IMG/VR virus record: IMGVR_UViG_3300047678_000828
Coordinates: 1-41,198 of that record
Strand: one strand, 5' to 3'
Source of the DNA: a virus
DNA length: 41,198 nt
A program made the position numbers and the translations under genes. Positions 6,921 to 14,666 of the stretch are shown piece by piece (the first letter of the stretch is position 1; each line of letters begins with the position of its first letter). The notes below the pieces were generated by a model. It saw nothing but the letters and a program-made list of their open reading frames with translations. It was not told the DNA's origin and did not search any database.

Positions 6921-8774
6921 TCACAGTGCCCTCACGTGGACCCACGACCCGTCGACGACCTTCGCGTCGTTCCCCGACGTCGCCACGGCCTTCGCGAACA
7001 GGATCGTGAAGATCGCGGCGGCGTTCCCCGCCCAGACCGTCCCCACGATCCGCAAGGTGCGGGTGTTCGCCGCGCCCGCGCCGCCGGTCGAGACGCCACC
7101 CGCGGTGAGGTCCGACGGCGTCGCCGCGGTCGCGGTGTTGGTCCCCGAGAACCTTCGGTAGCCGCCATTCCCCGCCGCGGCTGAGCTCGTGTCTTCGTAG
7201 GCGGTGGTCCACTCCACCGTCGGGGTGCCACCACCACCCGAGATGACGGGCCGGACGAGGAGGTCATCGGTCGCGTCGGCGCGGTACATGATGAACGCCT
7301 CGAACGCGTAGCTGGTGCTCGCCGCGACCGCGACACGCAGCGCGGTGGTGACCTCGGTCGGCGTCGCGGACGTCACCGCGGTCTCCGACCCGAGCCGCGC
7401 CCAGTTGTCCGTCGGAGAGGCGCCCGACGACGACATCTTCACGCCGTGGGAGAGGCCCGACACGATGTTCGTCGCGTGCGTCACGTCGGACGGCGTGTTG
7501 AAGTACACGCCGTCGGTGACGTTGAAGTGGGAGCCGGACGGGTCGCCGGTGTTGAACCCGGTGAGGACCAGGCGCCGGATGCCGGCCTTCGCCCGGATCC
7601 CGTACTTCTGGTAGCGGCCGCGGCCGCCTTCGTTCTTGTCCCACGACTGGCCGCTGCAGATCGTCAGGTCGTCGCCGCCCTGGCTGGTGCCGTCCTGCTT
7701 GAGGCCGATCTCGAGGCCGCTGTAGACGCCGTTCGTGCCGAACGGGTCGCCCGACCGGTAGCTGTTGCTGTCGCAGGTGAACCCGTTGATCTTGGAGAAG
7801 TTCTCGTTGAAGCGGATCCCGGCGCCGGCGTTGTCCTGCGCCATGATCTCCGTGTACTCGTTGCGGATGCCGCGCAGGTACCAGCCGTCACCGCGCGAGA
7901 ACCAGGCCGCGCAGCCGAACGTCGACCAGTTGGCGGTGTTGGTGTCGAAGTGGAAGCCGTGGTCGGTGATCGTCGTGCCGCACGACCCGGCCATGCACTG
8001 GATCATCCGGCCGTCGGGGACGTTGATGTAGAAGCCGACGCCGAGCGACCGCTTCGCCGTGACGTTGTTGAGCGTCGCGTTGTTGCTCTTCGTGCCCGAC
8101 GACGGCATGTAGACGCCGTTCGCGCAGTCGATGATCAGCAGGTCCTCGACGACGGTGCGGCCGTTGCTGTCGTCGTCCGAGCTCCACCCGGAGTTGGACG
8201 AGATGTTGATCTCGAGGCCGCGGACCGACGTGCCGGCCGAACCGCGGGTGATCGTCGCGCCGCGGATCGTGACGTCCTGCGTGTTCACCAGGAAGAACGA
8301 GCCGCTGGTGAAGCTCGACGCGCCGACGAACTTCGTCGCGCCCATGCCCGCTCCGATGAGGGAGCAGCGCAGGCCGGGCACGAGCTGCCCGCCGAGGGTG
8401 TAGGTCCCCTCGGTGACCCGAACGGCCTTGTACGTGGCCATCGCGGAGTTGATCGTGGTGTGGTCGTTCGTGCCGGTGCACACCACACCACCGGCGGCCA
8501 GGACCGCGTTCTTCACCGCGGTCGGCGCGTTGGACGCGGCGACCCAGTTCGGGCCCGGCCCCGACGGGATGCCGCCCGGCCCGCCGCCGAGCGCGGCGAT
8601 CGCCACGTCCATCGCGGCGAGGCGGTCGAAGAGCGTCGACGCGATGCCCTTCAGGCCGGCGCCGCCGAGCTCCGCGCGTAGTGACGCCATCCACGTGCGG
8701 GTGTCGTTGTGGTCCGACGGGAGGACGGTGTCGCCGGTCGCGACGGCGCGGGGCAGGTTTTCGGGCCAGGCCAC
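6921..8774 (-). CDS. Right-handed beta-helix tailspike
   Basis: This 617-residue protein has a short virion-attachment N-terminus (MAWPENLPRAVATGDTVLPSDHN) with LRAELGGAGLKGIASTLFDRL, then a pectate-lyase-like start (VKNAVLAAGGVVCTGTNDHTTINSAM) and about 250 residues of repeating short strands rich in Asn, Gly and Ser (DVTIRGATITRG, NGVYMPSSGTKSNNATLNNVTAK). This is the signature of a parallel beta-helix depolymerase. The C-terminal 130 residues form a separate beta domain. Such spikes digest or bind capsule or cell-wall polysaccharide; the substrate cannot be deduced. It starts at a GTG after AGGAGCT. Confidence 0.85.
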   Translation of the reverse strand: MAWPENLPRAVATGDTVLPSDHNDTRTWMASLRAELGGAGLKGIASTLFDRLAAMDVAIAALGGGPGGIPSGPGPNWVAASNAPTAVKNAVLAAGGVVCTGTNDHTTINSAMATYKAVRVTEGTYTLGGQLVPGLRCSLIGAGMGATKFVGASSFTSGSFFLVNTQDVTIRGATITRGSAGTSVRGLEINISSNSGWSSDDDSNGRTVVEDLLIIDCANGVYMPSSGTKSNNATLNNVTAKRSLGVGFYINVPDGRMIQCMAGSCGTTITDHGFHFDTNTANWSTFGCAAWFSRGDGWYLRGIRNEYTEIMAQDNAGAGIRFNENFSKINGFTCDSNSYRSGDPFGTNGVYSGLEIGLKQDGTSQGGDDLTICSGQSWDKNEGGRGRYQKYGIRAKAGIRRLVLTGFNTGDPSGSHFNVTDGVYFNTPSDVTHATNIVSGLSHGVKMSSSGASPTDNWARLGSETAVTSATPTEVTTALRVAVAASTSYAFEAFIMYRADATDDLLVRPVISGGGGTPTVEWTTAYEDTSSAAAGNGGYRRFSGTNTATAATPSDLTAGGVSTGGAGAANTRTLRIVGTVWAGNAAAIFTILFAKAVATSGNDAKVVDGSWVHVRAL

Positions 8775-8783
8775 GGCGAGCTC

Positions 8784-10241
8784 CTATCCGTAGGTCGACG
8801 AGCCGTACACGGCGGTCCCGTAGGTGGCGCCGGGCGGGGTCGGGGTGCCGGTCTGGCCGATCGGTTTCGCGGCCTGGGCGCGCAGCACCGCGACCTGGGG
8901 CTTCTCGGTGCGGTCGTAGCGGACCTGCCCGAAGTGGTCCTGCTCGTTCTGCGACGACAGGACGCCGTTGTCGCTCATCGAGTACTGGATCATCACGTCG
9001 ATCGGGATGCCTTCGGCGCGGAGCCGGTCGAACGCCGTGTAGTAGTCGGCGGTGTACGTCGCGGAGCGGGTCTCGGTGATCTGCCGGCTCCCCGGCGTGA
9101 TCGGGTTCGAGTCGGTCGTCGCGCCGAACTCGGTGAGCCACAGCGGCGACGTCTTCCCCGCGGCGCGCAGGGCGTTCCAGATGCCCCGTGTCTGCCACAA
9201 GGCGTTCCACGTCGTCGGGGGGGTGCTGACCCCGTCCCAGGGCTTCAGGTCGGCCATCGGCCCGGAGTCGGGCGAGAACTGGTACGGGTGGTGCGACCAG
9301 GCGTCGAAGCTGTCCTTCATGCCGGTCACGGCGAGGCAGTCCGTCACGAACTGGATCGGGGTGATGCCCCCACCGAGCCCGCCGTTCGGTGCGGTCGTCC
9401 CCGCGATGAGCGGCACCGCGGGGTTCGCGGCGTGGACGACGGGATAGACGGCCTTCACCAGCGCCGCGTACGCGGCGGCGTTGCACGCCGGGAGGTTCGC
9501 GGTGTCACGCCAGAACAGCGGGTTGTTCGGCTCGTTCCAGAGGAGGATCGCGTCGGCGCCGTGGCTCGCCATCCGTGCCGCGTAGGCGGCGAACGCGGGG
9601 CGGTTCCCGACGGTGGGGGGGCAGAAGCGGGGGCCGCCACCGTTCGCCCACCCAGGCGCGCCGAGCGCCGCCGCGATCGTCTTCAGGCCCCGCTTGTGGG
9701 CCTCGGTGATCACCCAGTCCCACGTCGACCAGTCCTGCGCGCCCGGGGTGGGTTCGATCTCGGGCCAGTCGCCGTTGAACAGCATCCACCGCATCCCCAG
9801 GCCCGCGATGAAGTCGAGGTCCGCGAGCGCGCGGGGCTTGTCGACCTTCGCGCGGGTCCAGAACCCCTGCCCGCCGCCGAGACCCATCCTCGAGCCTTCG
9901 AGCTCCGGCGGGACGGGGATCGACGTGTCGAGGAGCTGGCGGATCGTCCACGGCCCGCCCGGGCGCATCACGACCACGGTCGGGGTGCCGATGTCGCGTT
10001 GCCCGAGCCGGTACTGCACCGACCACTGCGTCCCCGCAGGGGTGATCTCCGCGTTCGGGGTGAGGTCGACGCGCCACGTGCCGGTCTCGGTCGGGGTCGC
10101 GACGTAGCGCGACACGATCACCGCGCCTGAGCGGCGGCCGGTGACCGGCCGGCCCGCGGCGTTGAGGAGCTTCACCACCACGCGGGCGTTGCGGAGCGGC
10201 CGCAGCGTCGGGTCCGTGATCCGATCGGCGAGGACAGCCAT
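8784..10241 (-). CDS. Tail-associated clan GH-A glycoside hydrolase
   Basis: This 485-residue protein has a beta-sandwich N-terminal domain (about residues 5-115, ending in GGPWTIRQLL) and a TIM-barrel hydrolase. The LLWNEPNNP motif holds the predicted acid/base Glu237, and PLWLTEFGA holds the predicted nucleophile Glu371. This pair and its spacing are typical of clan GH-A, most like GH39/GH5-type enzymes. An aromatic subsite pattern (WSHHPYQF) lies between them. The C-terminus repeats YGTAVYGSSTYG, a possible attachment tag. There is no signal peptide, which fits a virion component rather than a secreted enzyme. It probably cleaves a host surface glycan. Family-level assignment inside the clan is uncertain. 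Confidence 0.82.
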   Translation of the reverse strand: MAVLADRITDPTLRPLRNARVVVKLLNAAGRPVTGRRSGAVIVSRYVATPTETGTWRVDLTPNAEITPAGTQWSVQYRLGQRDIGTPTVVVMRPGGPWTIRQLLDTSIPVPPELEGSRMGLGGGQGFWTRAKVDKPRALADLDFIAGLGMRWMLFNGDWPEIEPTPGAQDWSTWDWVITEAHKRGLKTIAAALGAPGWANGGGPRFCPPTVGNRPAFAAYAARMASHGADAILLWNEPNNPLFWRDTANLPACNAAAYAALVKAVYPVVHAANPAVPLIAGTTAPNGGLGGGITPIQFVTDCLAVTGMKDSFDAWSHHPYQFSPDSGPMADLKPWDGVSTPPTTWNALWQTRGIWNALRAAGKTSPLWLTEFGATTDSNPITPGSRQITETRSATYTADYYTAFDRLRAEGIPIDVMIQYSMSDNGVLSSQNEQDHFGQVRYDRTEKPQVAVLRAQAAKPIGQTGTPTPPGATYGTAVYGSSTYG

Positions 10242-10244
10242 CTC

Positions 10245-11825
10245 TCAGGATCCGTTCTCGAGGAGGCGGGCGACGCGGCGGGCCCAGTCGTCGTGGCCGG
10301 TCTGGCCGGGGTGGAGACCGTCGGTGTACGGCGACTGCATGAACGTGTCGTGGACGCCGGCTTCGGGGCCCCACTGGTCGGCGATCGAGATGAACGCGCA
10401 GCCTTCGGCGCGGGCGATCGCGCGGGCACGGTCGCGGAACGCGTCGAGGGCGCCGGTCGCGATGCCGAAGAACGCCTTCACCGCGTCGCTGGTGTCCATC
10501 GGGCCGACGATGAGCACGTCGAGGTTCGCGGCTTGGGCGCGGTGGATCAGCGCGGTGAGGTTCGCCGCGTAGGTGTCGATGCTGCCGGCCTGCATCGCGT
10601 CGGCGAACAGCATGTCGGTGATGAACAGCCCGCCGAGCCCGTCGGGGATCATCGTGTCGCCCGCGGTGGGGGCGCCGCCGAGGAACGCCCACCGGTCACC
10701 GGCCGGGCTGGTGACCGGTGCGATGGTGTCGCGGATCCCGGCGCCGGACCGGCCGAGGTTGTGGACGACGGTGCCGCCCGTCGCGGTCGCGTACGGGGTG
10801 CCGCCGAGGAGGTAGAACGCGCCGGTCGTCGGCCCCCGGAACCGGATCGTGGAGGTGATCGTCCCGACGATGCGATGCCGCCGCCACGCGAACGCGCTGG
10901 TCGACGCGTTGTGGGCGTAGGCGCCCGACGCGGCGGTCGGGATCGCGGTCCACGCACCACCGTCGATCGAGTACTCGCCCGCAGCGGCGGCGAACGCGTC
11001 GCCGGTGAACACGTCGAACGCGGCGATCTGCGGGTGGGGCACCACCCCATGCGCGAGGTCGCCGGTCGCGTTGCGGGTGTACGTCGCGATGTGCGCCTGG
11101 TTCGACGTCGAGTAGCGGATGAGCGGCCGGTAGTCGCCGGCGCCGATGTCGAAGATGTGCGGCGCCCGGTCGAACTGCAACCCGGCGGGTGGCGCCGACG
11201 GGTACGTCCACGTCCCCGACCATGACCATTCGGGGTGTTGCAGGCCCCGGAACCCGAGCGATGCCGGCCCGTTGTTGAGCGCGGCGGCGAGGCGTTCGAC
11301 CCACGGCACCCAGGCGTACAGGCCGAAGATCAGGCTGTCGCCGTAGCAGAGGATGTGGCGGCGGCCGTCACGGTCGCGCCGCGACCGCCACGACCCGAAC
11401 CCGGGTGGGATGTACACCCGGGTCCCGCCGAACGCGCCGAGGACCGTCGGGTTCGTCTCCTCGGTGTACGTCGCGGGTGGGGTGCGGAGCAGGTTCTGCA
11501 GCTGGTATGGGCCGCCGGTCGGCGGGACGACGATCTCGACCGGGCCGAACACGGTGCCGTCCTCGAACCGGTAGGTGACGTCGTACCAGGAGTCCGGCGG
11601 GTTCAAGACGCTGTTGCCGGGGAGGGTCAGCGACCAGGTGCCGTCGATGCCCGCGGTGACGGTCGTCGGCCCGATGATGGTGCCGGTCGTCGTGTAGACG
11701 GGCACGTTCGGGTTCTCGGCGTTGCCGCGGGCGCGGACCTCGATCGTGACGCCGGCGGCGGTGCCGTCGTCGCGGCGGATCGGGACGCTGCCCGGGTCGA
11801 GGACCGTGTCGGTGACGACCGGCAT
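10245..11825 (-). CDS. Tail-associated SGNH/GDSL esterase
   Basis: This 526-residue protein has an N-terminal beta-sandwich (residues 1-112, ending in GGPYQLQNLL) like that of the neighbouring glycoside hydrolase, then an SGNH hydrolase. Block I is CYGDSLIFG with nucleophile Ser164, and block V is DGLHPGQTGHDDW with Asp502 and His505. Between the blocks there is an inserted beta domain (residues about 260-360). The expected reaction is hydrolysis of O-acyl esters on a surface glycan or peptidoglycan. I chose the ATG at 11825, which overlaps the stop of the membrane protein upstream (TGATG); a longer in-frame extension to the right is Arg-rich shadow sequence. Confidence 0.85.
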   Translation of the reverse strand: MPVVTDTVLDPGSVPIRRDDGTAAGVTIEVRARGNAENPNVPVYTTTGTIIGPTTVTAGIDGTWSLTLPGNSVLNPPDSWYDVTYRFEDGTVFGPVEIVVPPTGGPYQLQNLLRTPPATYTEETNPTVLGAFGGTRVYIPPGFGSWRSRRDRDGRRHILCYGDSLIFGLYAWVPWVERLAAALNNGPASLGFRGLQHPEWSWSGTWTYPSAPPAGLQFDRAPHIFDIGAGDYRPLIRYSTSNQAHIATYTRNATGDLAHGVVPHPQIAAFDVFTGDAFAAAAGEYSIDGGAWTAIPTAASGAYAHNASTSAFAWRRHRIVGTITSTIRFRGPTTGAFYLLGGTPYATATGGTVVHNLGRSGAGIRDTIAPVTSPAGDRWAFLGGAPTAGDTMIPDGLGGLFITDMLFADAMQAGSIDTYAANLTALIHRAQAANLDVLIVGPMDTSDAVKAFFGIATGALDAFRDRARAIARAEGCAFISIADQWGPEAGVHDTFMQSPYTDGLHPGQTGHDDWARRVARLLENGS

Positions 11826-12166
11826 CAGGCCCCCTGGATCGGTTCGGTGTTCACGCCGGTGCCGTAGCCGCGCAGCAGCAGCCCGGCGGCCGCCGGCCAC
11901 ACTGCGGCGATGGTGATCGTCCCGTCGGCGAGCTGCCCGACGATGACCACCGCGGAGACGACGACGCCGACCGCGATGCCGTGGCGGGCGAGCCACCCGG
12001 GGATCGACGGTTCGACGATCGAGCGGATCGCCACCGCGACGATCAACGGCAGCGCGACCGCCCACGTCACCTGCCCGGCCGCGGCCTGGGTGACCGTCCA
12101 CGCGATCGTGGTGAACACGCCGATGACGAGCGCCGGCTGCCGGCGGAGGAACGCGACGACCTTCAT
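11825..12166 (-). CDS. Small multi-span membrane protein, putative holin
   Basis: This 113-residue protein has three or four predicted membrane spans (PALVIGVFTTIAWTVTQ, TWAVALPLIVAVAI, GIAVGVVVSAVVIVGQ, TIAAVWPAAAGLLL) and a basic N-terminus (MKVVAFLRRQ). It has an AAGGAGG ribosome-binding site and an ATG that overlaps the upstream stop (ATGA). Size, topology and its position two genes after the endolysin make a holin the best guess. Holins diverge beyond motif recognition, so the call rests on context. Confidence 0.72.
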   Translation of the reverse strand: MKVVAFLRRQPALVIGVFTTIAWTVTQAAAGQVTWAVALPLIVAVAIRSIVEPSIPGWLARHGIAVGVVVSAVVIVGQLADGTITIAAVWPAAAGLLLRGYGTGVNTEPIQGA

Positions 12167-12471
12167 GGTGCCTCCTTCCCGCCGATCAGGTCGGCGAGCG
12201 TGTCGAGCCGTTCGGTGATGGCCTGCGCGCCGGTCTCCTCGTCGACCATGTGCCGGTCGATGCGGCGATGCACCGCGGCGATCTTCGGGCCGACGACTTC
12301 TTCGACCTGGTCGCGGAACCAGCCGGCCGCGGGGTCGATGACGACGCGGCGCCACAACCAGCGGACCGGCCGGATCCGCGACACGATCCCGACCGTCGTG
12401 ACGATCGCCGCGAGCGCGAGCGCGACCTGCCCAGCGTCGAGGAGTGGCCGCCACCCGTCGGAGATGCCCAC
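12163..12471 (-). CDS. Single-span membrane protein, second lysis component
   Basis: This 102-residue protein starts at a GTG three bases after the endolysin stop. One membrane span (VALALAAIVTTVGIVSRI) is followed by a basic Trp-rich stretch (RPVRWLWRRVVIDP) and a helical, charged C-terminus. This layout resembles the DUF2746-like small membrane proteins that sit beside endolysins in actinophages. It could be a second holin, a holin regulator or a spanin-like factor. The end overlaps the next gene by four bases. Confidence 0.7.
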   Translation of the reverse strand: MGISDGWRPLLDAGQVALALAAIVTTVGIVSRIRPVRWLWRRVVIDPAAGWFRDQVEEVVGPKIAAVHRRIDRHMVDEETGAQAITERLDTLADLIGGKEAP

Positions 12472-12473
12472 GA

Positions 12474-13313
12474 CTACTTGAAGACCCCGAGGAACTTCGC
12501 GGTCGCGCGGTACGCCTTCGCCGCCGCGTCGTAGGGGGCGATGACGTCGAGGACGGCCTTCGCCTGCCGCGCGACGGGGATCACGATCTCGTGGATGTCG
12601 ACGAGGGTGCTGGCGAGGTTCCTGGCCTTCAGCAGGTCCGGCCGGAACAACGCCTGCCAGACCTCGATCGACCGGCCCTCGAGGTTCGTGAGGATCGTCG
12701 GCGCGACGTCCTCGTTGGGGGCGAACAGCGCGTCGCGGATCTTCGCGACGTCGACCTGGAGCCGATCGAGCTTCGCTTCGGCTGCTGCACTCAAGGTGTC
12801 CTCCTCGAGGATCGCGTCGTAGGTGATCCCGGGCATGAGCACGACGTGGGTGATCTCGTGCTTCGTGCCCGGCCGGAACCGGGTCGTCGACCCGAACGCG
12901 ACGCCACCGAGCGATGAGGCGCTCTCGATGGTCACGAACCCGCCTTGCCCGTCGGGCTGGCCGGTGCTCAGGCCGGTGTGGCCGTTGTCGCCGATACCGG
13001 TCGTGCCGCCGAGCACCCAGACGGCGCCGACGATCGCGAGGGCTTGGCGAAGGTCCGAGAAGTACCCGCCGCCGCCCTTCTTCCAGAGGAGCCGGTCGGG
13101 GTGCTTCTCGCCGTACAGGGCGAACGTGGAGCTGACCGTGCCGACGCCGTCCTGCCCCCGGGTCATCCCCGCGCCGTCTTCGTAGGAGCGCGACACCCCG
13201 CCGGAGCAGTCGGCCTTCCGCCACCCGAACCGCTCATTCGTGTTCGCCTGGTGGTCGTAGGGCACCCCCCGGTGCCGCACGAACTCCGCGACCGCACCAG
13301 CTCCTGTGCCCAC
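12474..13313 (-). CDS. Endolysin-like NlpC/P60- or CHAP-type peptidase
   Basis: This 279-residue protein has a Cys/His peptidase N-terminal domain: Cys36 in RKADCSGGVSRSY and His112 in GDNGHTGLSTG, with a GFVTIES strand after it. This matches NlpC/P60 or CHAP hydrolases that cut peptidoglycan stems. The C-terminal 110 residues are helical and lack a recognisable cell-wall-binding repeat, so it could instead serve as a virion-borne lysin. It starts at a GTG with GGGAGG close upstream. A palindromic site (13327-13343) lies directly before that ribosome-binding site. Two membrane-protein genes follow, which supports a lysis cassette. Confidence 0.78.
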   Translation of the reverse strand: MGTGAGAVAEFVRHRGVPYDHQANTNERFGWRKADCSGGVSRSYEDGAGMTRGQDGVGTVSSTFALYGEKHPDRLLWKKGGGGYFSDLRQALAIVGAVWVLGGTTGIGDNGHTGLSTGQPDGQGGFVTIESASSLGGVAFGSTTRFRPGTKHEITHVVLMPGITYDAILEEDTLSAAAEAKLDRLQVDVAKIRDALFAPNEDVAPTILTNLEGRSIEVWQALFRPDLLKARNLASTLVDIHEIVIPVARQAKAVLDVIAPYDAAAKAYRATAKFLGVFK

Positions 13314-13326
13314 GGGACCTCCCAGG

Positions 13327-13343
13327 TGATTCCGACGGAATCA
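13327..13343. promoter_or_regulatory. Palindromic site 2 (before the endolysin RBS)
   Basis: TGATTCC-GAC-GGAATCA has perfect 7-base arms with a 3-base spacer. One end is the stop codon of the hub gene; the other is 4 bases from the GGGAGG ribosome-binding site of the endolysin. It could work as an operator, as a transcription block or as a weak RNA hairpin that hides the ribosome-binding site. Confidence 0.65.
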
Positions 13344-14666
13344 GGCGGCGATGTTCTCGATGAACGGTTCGGTGCCACGGAGGCGGACGCTGACGCTGTC
13401 GCCCGGGCCCGGCGTGAGGCCGGCGGCGTGCACGACGCTGGTGATCGTCCGGCCGCCGAGGGTGATGGTGGCGGTGCCACCACCGGCGGACACGACGGTC
13501 CCCCAGTGGTACGAGACGGGCAGCACCCGCGCGCCCGACCGGCCGGGTTGCATCGCCCGGACGAGCCGGCGGCCGGTCGCGAGTGCGTCACCGTTGATCG
13601 TCATCGACCGGTCGGTGAGCGTGATCGCGTCGACCGACTGGCGGGTGGACGCCCGCGCCGACGGCAGGTCGAGCGCGGCGATGTCGCCGAGCTCCAGCGC
13701 CGGGTTCGGCAACGTCGTGATCGTGTGCCGCTCGGAGCGGCGGAGCTTCTGGCGGAGCAGCGCGTTAGCTTGGGTCTGGGCCTGCCCGGTCGAGAACGCC
13801 AGCTCGGACTGTTCCCGCCACGCCTTCTTGACGCGGCCGTAGTAGTAGGTCGGCGACTCCGGGTTCAGGTCGAACGCGGTGGCTTGCACGATCGTGGCGC
13901 CGGCCCGGTCGCCGGTGACGACGACGCCGTTGTACCAGGGGTCGCGCGACCAGGCGCGGGTGACCGCGGTCGCCTTGTACCGGCCGCGGCCGAACGTGAG
14001 GGTCGTGTCGCCGACCGTCGTGTCGGGGACGGGGCGCAGCATCCAGGTGCCGGTGCGGGTCGGGAGTACTTCGCAGCCGACCGCGGCGGCGAGGCGTTGC
14101 ACGTCGGCGTTGGGGTCGGAGCCCGGGTCGCCGCCGAGGATCACCGCACCGCTCGTGGGGTAGCCCGTCGCGGCGAACTCGAACTGCGCGTCGGGGATCC
14201 GGTCGAGGATCAGGTCGCGGATCGCGTCGGCGAAGTCGACGCCGACCGTGACCGTGTAGAAGTCCTCCTGGGTGGCTTCGGCGAGGAGCCGGGACCGGTC
14301 GGAGCCGGCGATGCGGATGGTGGTGCCCCGCTGGACGACGTCGTCGACGTCGTAGACGCCGTACACGCCGTAGGGGAGGAGCTCTTCGGTGCCGTCGAGG
14401 TAGTCGAACCCGGCGGTGAACGCGAACTCGGCGCCGAACGGGGTGAGGAGCGCTTCGGGGTCGTCGGGGAGGAGCCCGCCGTCGTCGACGAGCTCGAGCG
14501 TGATGCGGGACCGGATGGCCTGGTCGAGGCTGCGGGTCACGGTCCAGCCGGGCAGGACCCGGAGCGGGATCGAGTCGGCGCCGGTGATGAGCGACGCGCG
14601 GGCGGTGACGCGGGCGTCGACCTTGCCCTGCGCGGCGGCGAGGAACCGGTCGGAGCACGGGTACAT
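13341..14666 (-). CDS. Tail hub / baseplate protein (DUF5047-like)
   Basis: This 441-residue protein begins MYPCSDRFLAAAQGK, a start shared with actinophage minor tail proteins of the DUF5047 group. The pattern then reads ADSIPLRVLPGWTVTRSLDQAIRSRITLELVDD and LLTPFGAEFAFTAGFDY, the beta-rich hub domain. A central region (DVQRLAAAVGCEVLPTRTGTWMLRPV) resembles late-control gene D proteins. It should sit under the tape measure and carry the fibres. The ATG at 14666 overlaps the upstream stop (TGATG). A possible upstream extension is His/Arg-rich shadow sequence and is rejected. Confidence 0.8.
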   Translation of the reverse strand: MYPCSDRFLAAAQGKVDARVTARASLITGADSIPLRVLPGWTVTRSLDQAIRSRITLELVDDGGLLPDDPEALLTPFGAEFAFTAGFDYLDGTEELLPYGVYGVYDVDDVVQRGTTIRIAGSDRSRLLAEATQEDFYTVTVGVDFADAIRDLILDRIPDAQFEFAATGYPTSGAVILGGDPGSDPNADVQRLAAAVGCEVLPTRTGTWMLRPVPDTTVGDTTLTFGRGRYKATAVTRAWSRDPWYNGVVVTGDRAGATIVQATAFDLNPESPTYYYGRVKKAWREQSELAFSTGQAQTQANALLRQKLRRSERHTITTLPNPALELGDIAALDLPSARASTRQSVDAITLTDRSMTINGDALATGRRLVRAMQPGRSGARVLPVSYHWGTVVSAGGGTATITLGGRTITSVVHAAGLTPGPGDSVSVRLRGTEPFIENIAA

